A stretch of DNA of 64,000 nucleotides from Maridesulfovibrio hydrothermalis AM13 = DSM 14728 (GCF_000331025.1 NC_020055.1:2761370-2825369); one strand, 5' to 3'. Counted from the first letter of the stretch, positions 8,678 through 18,921 are shown. Translations and numbers: made by a program. The notes: generated by a model not told the origin, from the sequence alone.

Positions 8678-11116
8678 ATGTCGCTAAAAATTAAATTAAT
8701 CACATTTTGTGTAGCTATAGGGCTTATCCCTTTAATTATAGTTGGTACAGTCAGTGTGGAATCAGCATCACGGGCTTTATCCACGCAAGCATTTGGACAA
8801 CTTGAAGCTGTACGGGATTCAAAGAAGAAGAATATTGAAGATCTCGTTGCAAAATGGTTCCATGAAGTAAAACTATTTTCCAACGTAAAAGAAATATACA
8901 ATACTGTCGGGCTTATAAGTGAATATACTCTTGAGAACGAAATCCCGGGAAAAAGACTTAATGTTGAATCCGGCGAGTACAAGGAACTTCATCGGTACGC
9001 CACAACTCCTTTTAAGCCATTTGTAAAAATACTGGGATATGATGATGCCATTTTAATTAATGACTACGGGCGCGTTATCTATACTTATAAAAAAGATAAA
9101 GATCTCGGCGCAGATTTACTTAAAGGGAAATATAAAAATTCCAATCTGGCCAGAGTTTTTCATAAAGCCGTAAAAGGAAAAGTCGCCTTTGCCGACTTTG
9201 AACCATACGCCCCGCTGGATGGTTCACCTGCTGCATTTGTTGCTGCACCGGTTCATTCCCATGCAGGCGACATTCAAGGAGTAGTGGCCCTGCGCATACC
9301 TCTTGATGAGATCAACTCTATTATGACCTTGCGCTCAGGAATGGGCGAAACAGGTGAATCATACCTCGTTGGTGCAGACTTTTTCATGCGCTCGGATTCA
9401 GAGCTTTATCCGCACTTTCGCACAGTCAAAACTTCATTTTTAAGCCCTGAAAAAGGAAAAGTAGATTCACAAGCTGTTAAATCTGCAATTGATGGAAACA
9501 GTAACACTGCAATCATAAAAGGCAGAGACGGAACCGAAAAACTGACCGCTTACGCTCCCATACAAATTGGTGATTCACGATGGGCCTTAATTTCTGAAAT
9601 AAAAAAAGATGAAGCGTTTTACACTGTTAGACAACTAAGATTAACAACGCTTATATTATCATTTGTAACAGCCTTAATTGTAGTTGTTATCTCATTGTTC
9701 TTTCTAAAAAAAACGATCATCGATCCTCTTAAAAGGATTGAAGACTTTGTCAGTTCAATTGCTAAAGGAAACTTCAAGGCAGACCTTAAAGGAATATTCA
9801 AAAGCGAGATTAAAAACCTTGCAGATGGAATTTTGATCATGGTCGGGGAATTGAAAAACAAACTGGGATTTTCACAAGGCATGCTGGAGGGGATGACGGT
9901 CCCTTGCCTGATCTCAGACACAGATGCAAAAATCTCCTACATAAACGCCCCGCTCTGCCAGCTCCTTGAAAGTGGTATATCTTGTGAAAACTGGATTGGA
10001 AGACCAGTAAAGGAACTCCTTCAGGCTCCCGCAGGACAAAAAGGAATTATCAGCACCTGTCTCGAAAACAAATCCCCGGTCATGAACGTTGAAAGAAGGT
10101 GGCCCACCAAGAAAGGACGTTTCCGTGATGTACGTATCGATGCCGCCCCGCTTTACGATCTTGATAAGCAGCTGATCGGAGGATTCGCGGTTATTGTTGA
10201 CCTTAGTGATATCAAATCCAAAGAAAAACAAATCCGTGAACAAAACATGGTCATGGTGGAAATAACCGAAAAAGCCAAAACCATTTCAAAATACCTGACT
10301 AAAGGAGCCTCAGAAATAGAAAAACAGGTCGACCATGTTTCATCCAACACAGATAAACAATTTGATAGAATTGAATATTCATCTCAAGCAATAACTGAAA
10401 TGAACCAGACCCTTCTTAACTCCGCTGAAAATGCTGAAAATGCCGCCACACAAGCACACAACACGCAAAGCCGCGCCAAAGACGGAATGCAGACCATGAC
10501 TGAAACCAGCGTAGCCATCAATCAGCTGCAATCGCTATCCGATATAGTCAAAGAAAATATGCATATCCTTGGTGATCAAAGCGAATCGATAGGTGGAGTC
10601 ATCGGGGTAATCAACGATATTGCAGATCAAACCAACCTGCTGGCCCTTAACGCCGCCATCGAAGCAGCACGCGCAGGAGAGGCAGGGCGCGGGTTCGCAG
10701 TTGTTGCTGACGAGGTTCGTAAACTGGCCGAAAAAACGGTTCACTCAACCAAAGAGATTGAGGTTGCCATAAAAAATATTCAGTCATCTGCCAGATCCAA
10801 TATTGAAAATACCGACATGACGGTCGAAGCAGTAAGCCACGCCAGCGGACTGGTTGATAAGTCCGTAAAAGTATTTCACGAAATATCAGATATGTCCGTA
10901 AATACAGCAACTGAAATCCAGAGAATTGCGCAGGCAACAGATAAGCAATCAGATGCGCACAGCCAGATTCATAAAAGTATCGAAGACCTGAAAATGCTGG
11001 CCGGAAATACTAAAACGGATATGAGAAGTTCTGCAAAATCAATTACCAGCCTTGCCAGAACAGCACAGGAACTTGAAAAACTGATAGAAAGACTCAGTTC
11101 TGCCGGCAGCATCTAA
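8678..11116 (+). CDS. Methyl-accepting chemotaxis protein with dCACHE, HAMP and PAS domains
   Basis: 812-residue inner-membrane chemoreceptor. Order: TM1 (about 7-28), a periplasmic double CACHE ligand domain (about 35-315, with the [13 protein letters not shown] and [10 protein letters not shown] landmarks), TM2 (about 321-344), HAMP, a cytoplasmic PAS domain (about 400-515) and the signalling domain. The signalling hairpin tip is seen as [22 protein letters not shown] near 646-667. It controls CheA activity in response to a periplasmic ligand and perhaps a redox or small-molecule signal at the PAS. GAGGAGG precedes the ATG. No che genes are adjacent. Confidence 0.93.
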   Translation: MSLKIKLITFCVAIGLIPLIIVGTVSVESASRALSTQAFGQLEAVRDSKKKNIEDLVAKWFHEVKLFSNVKEIYNTVGLISEYTLENEIPGKRLNVESGEYKELHRYATTPFKPFVKILGYDDAILINDYGRVIYTYKKDKDLGADLLKGKYKNSNLARVFHKAVKGKVAFADFEPYAPLDGSPAAFVAAPVHSHAGDIQGVVALRIPLDEINSIMTLRSGMGETGESYLVGADFFMRSDSELYPHFRTVKTSFLSPEKGKVDSQAVKSAIDGNSNTAIIKGRDGTEKLTAYAPIQIGDSRWALISEIKKDEAFYTVRQLRLTTLILSFVTALIVVVISLFFLKKTIIDPLKRIEDFVSSIAKGNFKADLKGIFKSEIKNLADGILIMVGELKNKLGFSQGMLEGMTVPCLISDTDAKISYINAPLCQLLESGISCENWIGRPVKELLQAPAGQKGIISTCLENKSPVMNVERRWPTKKGRFRDVRIDAAPLYDLDKQLIGGFAVIVDLSDIKSKEKQIREQNMVMVEITEKAKTISKYLTKGASEIEKQVDHVSSNTDKQFDRIEYSSQAITEMNQTLLNSAENAENAATQAHNTQSRAKDGMQTMTETSVAINQLQSLSDIVKENMHILGDQSESIGGVIGVINDIADQTNLLALNAAIEAARAGEAGRGFAVVADEVRKLAEKTVHSTKEIEVAIKNIQSSARSNIENTDMTVEAVSHASGLVDKSVKVFHEISDMSVNTATEIQRIAQATDKQSDAHSQIHKSIEDLKMLAGNTKTDMRSSAKSITSLARTAQELEKLIERLSSAGSI

Positions 11117-11141
11117 AAGGTATGATCTATTGCCTTGATTT

Positions 11142-11190
11142 AAAAACCCCGCCCTGCTCCGGTAAAACGGTACATGGCGGGGTTTTATTT
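11142..11190 (+). terminator. Rho-independent terminator between chemoreceptor and DUF374 gene
   Basis: AAAACCCCGCC and GGCGGGGTTTT form an 11-bp stem around an 18-nt loop with T/A tails, so it may serve both converging genes. Confidence 0.85.
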
Positions 11191-11214
11191 ACGCAAAAAA
11201 AACGCTGAAAAAGT

Positions 11215-11856
11215 TTATTTTCCTAACTGCTCCATAATATTTTCAAGACGTAAGGCTTCACTTCTCAAATATTCTTGATCTAATTTATGATCAGTCACAA
11301 TGAACGGTTCACCTAAACAGATTTTACAGGAATAAAATGGCTTAGGAAGCTCAAATCTATCCCATGATTTTTTAAAAACAAAAGGATTGGACGGATAAGC
11401 CCGCATTGGGATAATCGGTGCTCCGGCTTTCTGAGCAATGGCCAGAATCCCGGGCTTGATCTTATGACGCGGACCTTTTGGACCGTCCATAGTGATTACT
11501 CCAATTTTACCCTTTTCACGCATGACACGTGCTATACCCAGCATAGCTTTAAGACCGCCACGGGTGGAGGATCCTCTGGCTACTTCATAGTCCAGTCGCT
11601 CAAGAATGTCGGTAATAATCTGACCGTCTTTACTGTCGCTTGCCATAGTCACCAGCGGCAGTTTTTTTCTAACCCCGACCCCTATCAAACTGAACAGTTC
11701 GTTATGCCACAATGCAAGCATAAGAGGTTTTTTCTGGTTAACAAGAGCAGTAAAATCATCATAGCCGTCAATTTCAAAACGAATAGAACGAACCCACCAA
11801 CGGAAAAAAAATGCTACCGAAGGGGCAAAAAATGCAGGATCGATCTTCATCTTCAT
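11215..11856 (-). CDS. DUF374 lysophospholipid acyltransferase family protein
   Basis: 213 residues of the DUF374 branch of the acyltransferases. Seen: LMLALWHNELF (family LxxFWH-like motif), SDSKDGQIITDILERLDYEVARGSSTRGG, the TMDGPKGPRHKIKPG core and PIIPMRAY. The family is membrane-associated and is linked to lipid A or outer-membrane phospholipid assembly. Its start follows the msbA stop by 2 bp, so the two form a tight operon; that supports a lipid A role. The exact acyl donor and acceptor are unknown. Confidence 0.85.
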   Translation of the reverse strand: MKMKIDPAFFAPSVAFFFRWWVRSIRFEIDGYDDFTALVNQKKPLMLALWHNELFSLIGVGVRKKLPLVTMASDSKDGQIITDILERLDYEVARGSSTRGGLKAMLGIARVMREKGKIGVITMDGPKGPRHKIKPGILAIAQKAGAPIIPMRAYPSNPFVFKKSWDRFELPKPFYSCKICLGEPFIVTDHKLDQEYLRSEALRLENIMEQLGK

Positions 11857-11858
11857 AA

Positions 11859-13676
11859 CTAGCGGTTATCCTGAAATTGCATGTTGTAAAGTTTAAGGTA
11901 CAAAGGTGAAGTTTCGAGCAGCTCCTTATGTCTGCCCTTAGCGACAATCTTACCTTTTTCCATTACGACAATCACATCGGCAGAAAGCACGGTTGAAAGC
12001 CTGTGAGCAATAACTATGCTGGTTCTGTCCTCCATGAGATTTTCAAGTGCCATCTGAACAATGCGCTCAGCTTCAGTATCAAGCGCGCTGGTCGCTTCGT
12101 CAAGAATTAAGAGCGGCGGATTTTTAAGAAGCGCCCGGGCAATGGTCAAACGTTGTTTCTGTCCACCTGAAAGCCTCACACCTCTTTCACCTACAACCGT
12201 GTCATAACCTTCAGGCAGTTTTTCAATAAACTCATGTGCAAATGCTGTCTGCGCAGATTCTATAACAGTTTCCATCGGAGCGTTCTGACTCACATATGAA
12301 ATGTTCTCACGGACAGTGGCATTAAAAAGAAAAGTCTCCTGAGAAACCATACCTATATTTAAACGCAAAGACTTAAGAGAATAGTCCTCGACAGGCTTTC
12401 CATTCAAAATAATTTTACCCTGCTGGCAATCATAAAAACGGGGAATAAGGTTCACAAGGGTAGTCTTGCCAGAGCCGCTCGGCCCGACAATAGCAACCTT
12501 CTGTCCGGCCTTAACGTCCAGATTGATGTTATCAAGAACAGGATACTCTGACGAAGGATAGCTAAATGTAAGATCTTTAATCTCAAGCTTTTTAAAAGAC
12601 TGATCCAGTTCAACATCTCCGCCTTTTTCAACCACAATATCAGGAGAATCGAGAATTTCGAAAACTCTCTCAGCTCCGGCAAATGCGCGTTGAATAGTCA
12701 GGTTGGCACTGTTGATTTTTTTTATAGGCTCATAAAGCATAATAAGAGCTGCGATAAACGAGAAAAATGTACCCGGAGTAGAATTTCCTTGAATAACCTG
12801 CGCCCCGCCGTACCAAAGAACAAGGCCGATGCCTAAAGCACCGACAACTTCCATCACTCTGGAGGAAAGTTCGCCATGCAGAACCTGCTTAATGGCAATA
12901 TGAACTAAACGGTGATTTTCACCTTCAAATTTATCAGCTTCACGTTTCTCATTTGAAAAAGCTTTAATTACCTTAACTCCGCTGAACGCTTCTTGAAGCT
13001 GGGCATTAATATCCGAAATTTTGACCTGATTTTTACGGCCAAGTTTGCGCAGCTTTCTCCCGAAATAGAAGAAAGGGAAAATTGCCAGCGGTAAAACCAG
13101 CACAGCAAAAGATGCAAGATAGGGATCACGATAAAAAACAAGCCCGATCAGACAGATTATAGTAAATACTTCGCGGATCATCATGATAAACGAAGGTAGA
13201 CTCTGCCTGATCTCAGTAACATCATTGAGAATTCTTGACATGAGCATGCCGACTTGACTTTCTTCAAAGAAATTCATGGGCAGGCAGATAATCTTTCCAA
13301 ACAAATCATTTCTAAGCCGTTCAAGAACAAGCAGTCCGGTAGTATTCATCAAATAGGTTTGAATAAACCTGAAAAGGCCTTTGACCAGCATCACCACCAC
13401 AAAAACGATGGGAACTATCATCAAAGCTTCCTGATCTTTATTGATAAAAATATCATCCATAGCAGGCTGGATAAGATAAGCCGTCGCGCCCGTTGCAGCA
13501 GCAACCACGCCCATAGATATAAAAGATATAAAAATCTTAAATTTATATGGAAGGAAATAGGTGAAACATCTTCTGACAAGGTGTTTATTTTTCAAGTAAT
13601 TATATTTTTCGCCTTTGGGCAAAGTAGACTCCTTTTTATGGCTTAATGCCGATTGCGCTATTTCCTTACTTCTCAT
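11859..13676 (-). CDS. msbA: Lipid A export ABC transporter MsbA-like
   Basis: 605-residue half-transporter: an N-terminal cytosolic tail of about 45 residues, a six-helix exporter domain (about 45-335), then an ATPase domain. Walker A is GPSGSGKTT near 396, the signature is RLSGGQKQR, and Walker B with the catalytic Glu is LLILDEATSALD. Family members flip lipid A-core across the inner membrane. The operon with a DUF374 acyltransferase and the wider setting of lolA, lptF and lptG favour MsbA over a drug exporter. The 45-residue tail is longer than in E. coli MsbA. Confidence 0.87.
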   Translation of the reverse strand: MRSKEIAQSALSHKKESTLPKGEKYNYLKNKHLVRRCFTYFLPYKFKIFISFISMGVVAAATGATAYLIQPAMDDIFINKDQEALMIVPIVFVVVMLVKGLFRFIQTYLMNTTGLLVLERLRNDLFGKIICLPMNFFEESQVGMLMSRILNDVTEIRQSLPSFIMMIREVFTIICLIGLVFYRDPYLASFAVLVLPLAIFPFFYFGRKLRKLGRKNQVKISDINAQLQEAFSGVKVIKAFSNEKREADKFEGENHRLVHIAIKQVLHGELSSRVMEVVGALGIGLVLWYGGAQVIQGNSTPGTFFSFIAALIMLYEPIKKINSANLTIQRAFAGAERVFEILDSPDIVVEKGGDVELDQSFKKLEIKDLTFSYPSSEYPVLDNINLDVKAGQKVAIVGPSGSGKTTLVNLIPRFYDCQQGKIILNGKPVEDYSLKSLRLNIGMVSQETFLFNATVRENISYVSQNAPMETVIESAQTAFAHEFIEKLPEGYDTVVGERGVRLSGGQKQRLTIARALLKNPPLLILDEATSALDTEAERIVQMALENLMEDRTSIVIAHRLSTVLSADVIVVMEKGKIVAKGRHKELLETSPLYLKLYNMQFQDNR

Positions 13677-13807
13677 TTGAATTCATCGCAAGTGTCTATT
13701 CTTTGCAAATAGATATTCCTGATACATATCGCAGGCTATAATAAGTTTAATCGATTTGACCACAATATCCTCATATGATTCAAATCCTTTTCAGGAGGAC
13801 ATATCAA

Positions 13808-14422
13808 ATGTCAGTAAAACTAGATTGTCAGGGACTGCCCTGCCCTCAACCAGTTATTAAGTGCAAGAATGCCATAGAATCAAATAATCCCTCAAAAATA
13901 AAAGTCATAGTTGATAACGAAGCCGCAAAAGAAAACGTGTCCCGTTTTATGACCACCAAAGGATACGAAGTAACTGTAAAAGAAAAAGGCTCCCTCTTCA
14001 CAGTCAAAGGTAAAAAATCCGGTGAGGAAGTACAGGAATGCGAAGAATGCGCAATCATGAGCGATGAGGAGCTGGCCAAAGTCAGCAGCAAAACTCTGGT
14101 TTTCCTAAACAGCGAATTTCTCGGAAACGGTGATGATGAACTGGGGGCTAAGCTCATGTTCAATTTTATTGCCACCCTTTCAGAGCTTGAAGGCAGCCTC
14201 TGGCGCATAATCATGCTCAACAGTGCTGTTAAGCTCGCAACCGAAGGCAACCCCTGTCTCGAAAAGCTAAAAGAGCTTGAGGCTGCCGGAGTCTCTATTC
14301 TCGTCTGCGGAACATGTCTGGAGCATTTTAATATACTGGACAAAAAAGAAGCAGGAGAGACAACGAACATGCTTGACGTTGTAACTTCGCTACAGCTTGC
14401 CACCAAAGTAATTAAAGCTTAA
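13808..14422 (+). CDS. yedF: Sulfurtransferase-like selenium metabolism protein YedF
   Basis: 204 residues with two domains: an N-terminal TusA-like domain with the LDCQGLPCPQPVIKCK motif (reactive CPxP cysteine near residue 11) and a C-terminal DsrE-like domain (about 95-200) with the VCGTCLEHF cysteine pair. The family is associated with selenium-utilising bacteria, where it is thought to handle selenium or sulfur; the exact reaction is unsettled. The ATG at 13808 follows AGGAGG; an upstream in-frame ATG would add 11 non-conserved residues. No selD or selA is beside it. Confidence 0.88.
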   Translation: MSVKLDCQGLPCPQPVIKCKNAIESNNPSKIKVIVDNEAAKENVSRFMTTKGYEVTVKEKGSLFTVKGKKSGEEVQECEECAIMSDEELAKVSSKTLVFLNSEFLGNGDDELGAKLMFNFIATLSELEGSLWRIIMLNSAVKLATEGNPCLEKLKELEAAGVSILVCGTCLEHFNILDKKEAGETTNMLDVVTSLQLATKVIKA

Positions 14423-14426
14423 GACA

Positions 14427-14540
14427 GCCTTCGGCGACCTGATAAGAAAACTTTTTGACTGTACTGGCTTATACTAATGTACGGTAAAGTTTTTTAATTC
14501 TTAAACCCTTGCTTCAAAGAAGGGTTAAACCGCCGAAGGC
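14427..14540 (+). repeat. Dispersed palindromic repeat, copy B (upstream of rluB)
   Basis: A nested palindrome: the outer arms GCCTTCGGCG (14427-14436) and CGCCGAAGGC (14531-14540) are exact complements; inside them AAAACTTT (14447-14454) pairs with AAAGTTTT (14486-14493), and TTAAACCCTT (14501-14510) pairs with AAGGGTTAA (14520-14528). The AAACCC and CGCCG(A/G)AGGC modules are those of copy A. It fills the yedF-rluB spacer and could double as a yedF terminator. Confidence 0.65.
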
Positions 14541-14562
14541 ATTTTTTAACCTAAAGAAAACT

Positions 14563-15315
14563 ATGACTGAAAAAAAAACTATTCGATTAAATAAATTTAT
14601 TGCATCTGCGGGCCTCACATCCAGACGCGGAGCTGATGATCTGGTTAAGCAGGGTAAAGTTAATATCAATGGTGAAACTGCCGACTCTCCCGGTATTCAG
14701 GTTGACCCTGAAATTGATCAGGTTGAGGTTAACGGCAAACTTATTGAGTATGATTCGCAGGCTGAAAACGTTTATGTCCTGTTGCATAAAACCATTGAGA
14801 CTGTAACCACTGCTTACGATCCAGAGGGGCGGAAGACTGTTCTTGATCTTTTGCCTGCTGAGATTGTTAAAAAGAGAGTCTTCCCTGTCGGCAGGCTTGA
14901 TTTCTACTCCGAAGGGCTGCTGATGTTGACCACTGACGGTGAACTGTGCAACCGCATGACCCACCCTAAATGGCATCTGCCTAAAATTTATCAGCTCACC
15001 ATCAGAGGCAAACTTACTGAACGGCAGATTTCCATCATGGAATCAGGAATGTGCCTTGAGGACGGAGAGCTTTTGGCTCCGGTCAAAGTAAAAACTTTAA
15101 GTGAAATCGGAGACACCTCTAAGTACGAACTGATTCTGCATCAAGGAATCAACCGTCAGATCAGGCGCATGTTCAGTGATTTCAAGAAAACGATCTTAAG
15201 ACTGAAAAGGGTCCGGCAAGGTCGACTGGAGCTGGGCGACCTGAAACCCGGCAAATGGCGGGAGCTTACAGCTAAAGAAATAACTCTGCTTAAAAATGAT
15301 TTGAAGATGAAATAA
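14563..15315 (+). CDS. 23S/16S rRNA pseudouridine synthase (RluB/RsuA family)
   Basis: 250-residue enzyme that isomerises a specific rRNA uridine to pseudouridine. An N-terminal S4 RNA-binding domain (about 8-55, IRLNKFIASAGLTSRRGAD) is followed by the catalytic domain with VGRLDFYSEGLLMLTTDGEL, whose Asp near residue 113 is the nucleophile, and the C-terminal NRQIRRMF motif. Start at the ATG at 14563 keeps the conserved S4 opening; longer in-frame starts read through the repeat. RluB-like is favoured, RsuA is possible. Confidence 0.85.
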   Translation: MTEKKTIRLNKFIASAGLTSRRGADDLVKQGKVNINGETADSPGIQVDPEIDQVEVNGKLIEYDSQAENVYVLLHKTIETVTTAYDPEGRKTVLDLLPAEIVKKRVFPVGRLDFYSEGLLMLTTDGELCNRMTHPKWHLPKIYQLTIRGKLTERQISIMESGMCLEDGELLAPVKVKTLSEIGDTSKYELILHQGINRQIRRMFSDFKKTILRLKRVRQGRLELGDLKPGKWRELTAKEITLLKNDLKMK

Positions 15316-15316
15316 A

Positions 15317-15351
15317 AAAAGGGAGATCTGTTAATCAGACCTCCCTTTTTT
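15317..15351. terminator. Bidirectional terminator between rluB-like gene and lolA
   Basis: GGGAGATCTG pairs with CAGACCTCCC (one mismatch) around a 5-nt loop, with A and T tracts on both sides, between convergent genes. Confidence 0.85.
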
Positions 15352-15352
15352 A

Positions 15353-15997
15353 TTAATTATTTTTTGTATTGTCTTCCACATCCACCCCGTCAGGAGGTGT
15401 GAACTGGAATAATGTATCATCGACTTCAGGATCTATTTCAACATTGGTCATGGTTACTTCATTGCCGTTTCCGTAAAAATCGATCACCAGAGTTTTAGCC
15501 AGCATTTTTTTTTCAGGATCAACCCAGACATAGGCTAATACGAGTCCTGTCTCCGGCTCAAGGGGCAAAAGCTTAAGTTTAATCAGCCCGTTATCATTTC
15601 CCTGATTTTCTACTACAAAATCTTCTTCAAGTTTCGCCTTGCCGGAAATGAACTTAATCATGGTCTTTGAGTTGAACAGTTGCTTAGTGCGATATTTAAA
15701 TGCAACCCGATCCTCGGGAAAATAGTCCCAGACAACAGACTCGCCGACAATTAACAATTCTTTTTCAGGCTTTACCGATTCCCAGCGCAAAAGCGAGGGT
15801 TGTTTAAAAACGATTTGTCCGGTCCGCACTTCCTGTTCCTTGCTTGCCGCATTGGTCAAAGTCTGGGTAAAGTCGGCCTTGAAACTTCTAATGGCATCAT
15901 ATGTTTTCTGAATCTCGGTTGTAAGTTCAGCCGCAGATGCAATGGTGCTGAAAGATAACATAATCGAGATAATTAATATTAGAATTCTAAAATGCAT
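15353..15997 (-). CDS. lolA: Outer-membrane lipoprotein carrier protein LolA
   Basis: 214-residue periplasmic chaperone that takes lipoproteins from LolCDE to the outer membrane. A signal peptide (about 1-22, ending TIASAAE) precedes the LolA fold: IRSFKADFTQTLTN, GQIVFKQPSLLRWESVKPEKELLIVGESVVWDYFPEDRVAFKY patterns, and a C-terminal DTLFQFTPPDGVDV, which is the typical LolA end. Length is normal. It converges with the pseudouridine synthase gene. Confidence 0.88.
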   Translation of the reverse strand: MHFRILILIISIMLSFSTIASAAELTTEIQKTYDAIRSFKADFTQTLTNAASKEQEVRTGQIVFKQPSLLRWESVKPEKELLIVGESVVWDYFPEDRVAFKYRTKQLFNSKTMIKFISGKAKLEEDFVVENQGNDNGLIKLKLLPLEPETGLVLAYVWVDPEKKMLAKTLVIDFYGNGNEVTMTNVEIDPEVDDTLFQFTPPDGVDVEDNTKNN

Positions 15998-16054
15998 TAT
16001 TCTCCTCGTGGATTAAAGTTCATCTACAAAACACTTAACTCTTTTGGATAAATT

Positions 16055-16522
16055 ATGAAAGAACAACCTGTATCACAACTCACCCGCCGATGCATTGAAG
16101 CTGAACTTTACGGGCAGCTATATGAAACCATAACTGAAAAACTGGGAAAAGAAGCAGCCCTTGAAATTATAGCTGAAAATTTAAGAAAAACCGCCTTTCA
16201 AGCAGGACAGGAATTTGCTGCTTTGGCGCAGGAAAAAAGCCTTGCTCACTTCGCAACAGTCGTTGAAATTTGGAAAAAAGGTGATGCCATTGAAGTGGCA
16301 GATATATCTATTGATGGAAATACTCTTTCAATAGAAGTAGTGCGATGCATGTATCAAGAGTCGTACCGGAAAATGGGCCTTCCGGAAGAGCTGTGCCGTA
16401 TGCTTTCATGCAGCAGGGACGAACCTTTTGCAAAAGGGTACAGCAGAAAAATCCGCATGGAACGCCTGACAACTCTGGCCGACGGCGGAAATCACTGTCC
16501 CTTTATATTCCACTGGGATTAA
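16055..16522 (+). CDS. L-2-amino-thiazoline-4-carboxylate hydrolase-family protein
   Basis: 155-residue cytoplasmic protein resembling the ATC hydrolase / DUF6125-type family. The recognised features are the helical N-terminal half, a VRCMYQESYRKMGLPEELC stretch, the LSCSRDEPFAKGYSRKIRMER motif and a final DGGNHCPFIFHWD with conserved Cys and His residues. Named members hydrolyse ATC on the route to cysteine, but most are uncharacterised, so the name is a family label only. It stands alone between lolA and the ftsK gene. Confidence 0.65.
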   Translation: MKEQPVSQLTRRCIEAELYGQLYETITEKLGKEAALEIIAENLRKTAFQAGQEFAALAQEKSLAHFATVVEIWKKGDAIEVADISIDGNTLSIEVVRCMYQESYRKMGLPEELCRMLSCSRDEPFAKGYSRKIRMERLTTLADGGNHCPFIFHWD

Positions 16523-16616
16523 TTTGAAGACTCACTCTCGCAACTCTCAAAACTCCCGCCCTGATTAATCTTTGAGAAGAACCGGAGCATCTGCAAAAGA
16601 GTGAGGCAGCCCCCTT

Positions 16617-18788
16617 CTAATCTTTAGTAACCAGCACAATGCGCGGCTTACTTCCGTCCTGTGGCCCAAGAATACCGTCCTGCTCCATTTGTTCGATAAA
16701 TCTGGCTGCACGGTTGAAACCTATGCGAAAACGCCTCTGGAGCAGTGAAATTGAAGCTTTGCCCTGTGTGACAACAAACTCAACGGCTTCGTTATAAACG
16801 GGGTCATCAGATTCACCGGGCATACTCCCCGGTCCTGCACCGCCTGAATTTTCTTTCCAGTCGGTAAAATCGAGATCGAAATCCTGCGGATATTTTTTCT
16901 TCCAAAAATTAACGACCTCTTTAATTTCATCATCTTCAACGAGCGCACCATGCAGCCTTTGCAACTTAGATCCGCTGGGTTTAAATAACATATCCCCGCG
17001 CCCGAGCAGCTTTTCCGCGCCGACCATATCGAGAATAGTGCGCGAATCATGCTTGGATGTAACCTGAAATGAAATACGGGTCGGAAAGTTGGCCTTGATC
17101 AGTCCGGTAACAACATCAACAGACGGACGCTGCGTTGCCAGAATAATATGGATTCCAGCTGCACGGGCAAGCTGTGCAAGCCTTACTATACTGATTTCAA
17201 CATCTTTTCCGGCCGTGAGCATTAAATCAGCAAGCTCATCTACTATGATAACCAGAAATGGCATGGCTTCAAGATCAGCCAGATCTTCAGGGACATCATC
17301 CCCCATCTTGGCAAGCTTTTCATTATAGCTGGCAATATTACGGACCCCAAGCTGCGCCATATTCTGATAGCGTTTGTCCATCTCGAATACGGCCCATTCA
17401 AGAGCACTTTTGGCAAGAGCCATATCAGTAACCACAGGATGCACGAGATGCGGCAGGCTGGCATAAACTGCCAGCTCAATACGTTTGGGGTCGATGAGCA
17501 GCAGCTTGAGTTCATCTGGCCCTGCTTTATAAAGCATACTCAAAAGCAATCCATTCAGGCATACACTTTTACCCGCTCCGGTAGCACCGGCGACTAAAAG
17601 GTGCGGCATCTTGGCAAGATCTGCTGAAACAGGAACACCCTGAATATCTTTACCAAGGGCCATAGTCAGCGCGGATTTTCCTTTTACAAAACAATCGTGC
17701 TCAAAAATTTCGCGTAAATAAACGGTCTGTCTGTTATCGTTAGGAATCTCGATTCCGACAGAATCCTTACCCGGGATAGGGGCTTCAATACGCACAGCAG
17801 TAGCTTTAAGGGCGAGAGCAATATCGTCAGTCAGTCCAGCTATTTTACTAACTTTAACGCCGGGGGCCGGACGAAATTCAAACATGGTTACAACAGGACC
17901 GGGAATAACGTTTTGAATCTCACCGTGGATGTTAAAATCCTTCAAGCAGATCTTTAAACTTTCCGTTTTAGTCTCCAGATCTTTTGGATCGAACTGAACT
18001 CCTGCAACTGGTGGCTCAGTAAGCATATCAAGTGCGGGAAACGGGGCGCTCGTATCGATTGATTTGACTTTAGACTTAGCTTTTTTCTTTTTCGGAGGGC
18101 CGTCTTTAAAAGGCTTAAGAACAACAACCGTATCGTCTTCCGCGGTGGCGGAAGTAATAACTTCAGCTTTTTTATCTACGTTTTTTTTCTTAAGCTGAGC
18201 CTGTTTCTTTTCAGCCTTTTTCAGTTTTTTTTCAGCTTTCATGCGCTTGGCTTTGCGTTCAATACGTTCTTTATTCTTAAGCCAGAAATCAAGAAGAATG
18301 GTGCGGATTCTCTTACCTATAGAAGCCCAGCTTAAATTAAGTGTAAGCTGAATTCCGGCAAGAGTTGTAAAAAGCCAAAATAAAAATGCACCGACAGGCT
18401 TAAGATATTGAAATGACCATTTGGAGAGAATACCTCCGATGAAACCGCCTTCATGAATGGCAAATGTTTTCTGATACTTAACCAGCCAGGGGTGAGATGA
18501 CCATGAAAGAATGCAGACGTAGAGCAAAGCAAGCCCTACCCAGCGCCACCAAGGCTGCTTGAGCATGGTAAGAAAAGAAGAAAGACCGAGATAAAGAAAA
18601 TAAAACGGTACCAACCACGCCCCAACTCCGACCATATCAACGAGCAGACCCGAAGCATATGACCCGGCCGGCCCAATCAAATTCTTAACTTTCCAGTTAG
18701 AACTGACGGCCTGATTAAGGGTCGGATCTCCCGAATGAAACGAGTACATGCTTATAAAAAGAAATACGGCTAAAAAGATCCAGAACAT
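16617..18788 (-). CDS. ftsK: DNA translocase FtsK
   Basis: Septal DNA pump that moves chromosome termini and works with XerCD at division. At least 723 residues: four membrane helices (first ~155 residues), a short basic linker, the alpha/beta motor with Walker A GATGAGKS, LLLIDPKRIEL, and Walker B VIIVDELADLM, and a C-terminal winged-helix gamma domain (about 655-720, RRFRIGFNRAARFIEQME) that reads KOPS sites. The linker is short, like SpoIIIE/FtsK of many non-enterics. The ATG at 18788 has no ribosome site and lies inside the first membrane helix region; coding-like sequence continues upstream in frame (see next entry), so the true start is probably earlier. Confidence 0.93.
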   Translation of the reverse strand: MFWIFLAVFLFISMYSFHSGDPTLNQAVSSNWKVKNLIGPAGSYASGLLVDMVGVGAWLVPFYFLYLGLSSFLTMLKQPWWRWVGLALLYVCILSWSSHPWLVKYQKTFAIHEGGFIGGILSKWSFQYLKPVGAFLFWLFTTLAGIQLTLNLSWASIGKRIRTILLDFWLKNKERIERKAKRMKAEKKLKKAEKKQAQLKKKNVDKKAEVITSATAEDDTVVVLKPFKDGPPKKKKAKSKVKSIDTSAPFPALDMLTEPPVAGVQFDPKDLETKTESLKICLKDFNIHGEIQNVIPGPVVTMFEFRPAPGVKVSKIAGLTDDIALALKATAVRIEAPIPGKDSVGIEIPNDNRQTVYLREIFEHDCFVKGKSALTMALGKDIQGVPVSADLAKMPHLLVAGATGAGKSVCLNGLLLSMLYKAGPDELKLLLIDPKRIELAVYASLPHLVHPVVTDMALAKSALEWAVFEMDKRYQNMAQLGVRNIASYNEKLAKMGDDVPEDLADLEAMPFLVIIVDELADLMLTAGKDVEISIVRLAQLARAAGIHIILATQRPSVDVVTGLIKANFPTRISFQVTSKHDSRTILDMVGAEKLLGRGDMLFKPSGSKLQRLHGALVEDDEIKEVVNFWKKKYPQDFDLDFTDWKENSGGAGPGSMPGESDDPVYNEAVEFVVTQGKASISLLQRRFRIGFNRAARFIEQMEQDGILGPQDGSKPRIVLVTKD

Positions 18789-18821
18789 GCCGGAAATTTC
18801 TTTTGCGAACTTTTCGCTGGG

Positions 18822-18838
18822 CAGTGTCTCATCCTCCG
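18822..18838 (-). promoter_or_regulatory. Candidate non-AUG start (CUG) and ribosome site for ftsK
   Basis: On the minus strand CGGAGG (18838-18833) is followed after 8 nt by an in-frame CTG (18824-18822). Starting there adds the 12 residues xPSEKFAKEISG before MFWIFLAV, a stretch that looks like the polar lead-in common to FtsK N-termini. No ATG, GTG or TTG exists in this frame between the upstream TAG and 18788. Confidence 0.5.
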
Positions 18839-18921
18839 TTTGATCCTCGAAAAGACGAGGGCAGATTGGTAAAGTTTCCGGAGAACTCGCTGTCCTCCGG
18901 AAATTTAGTATAAACTAATAT

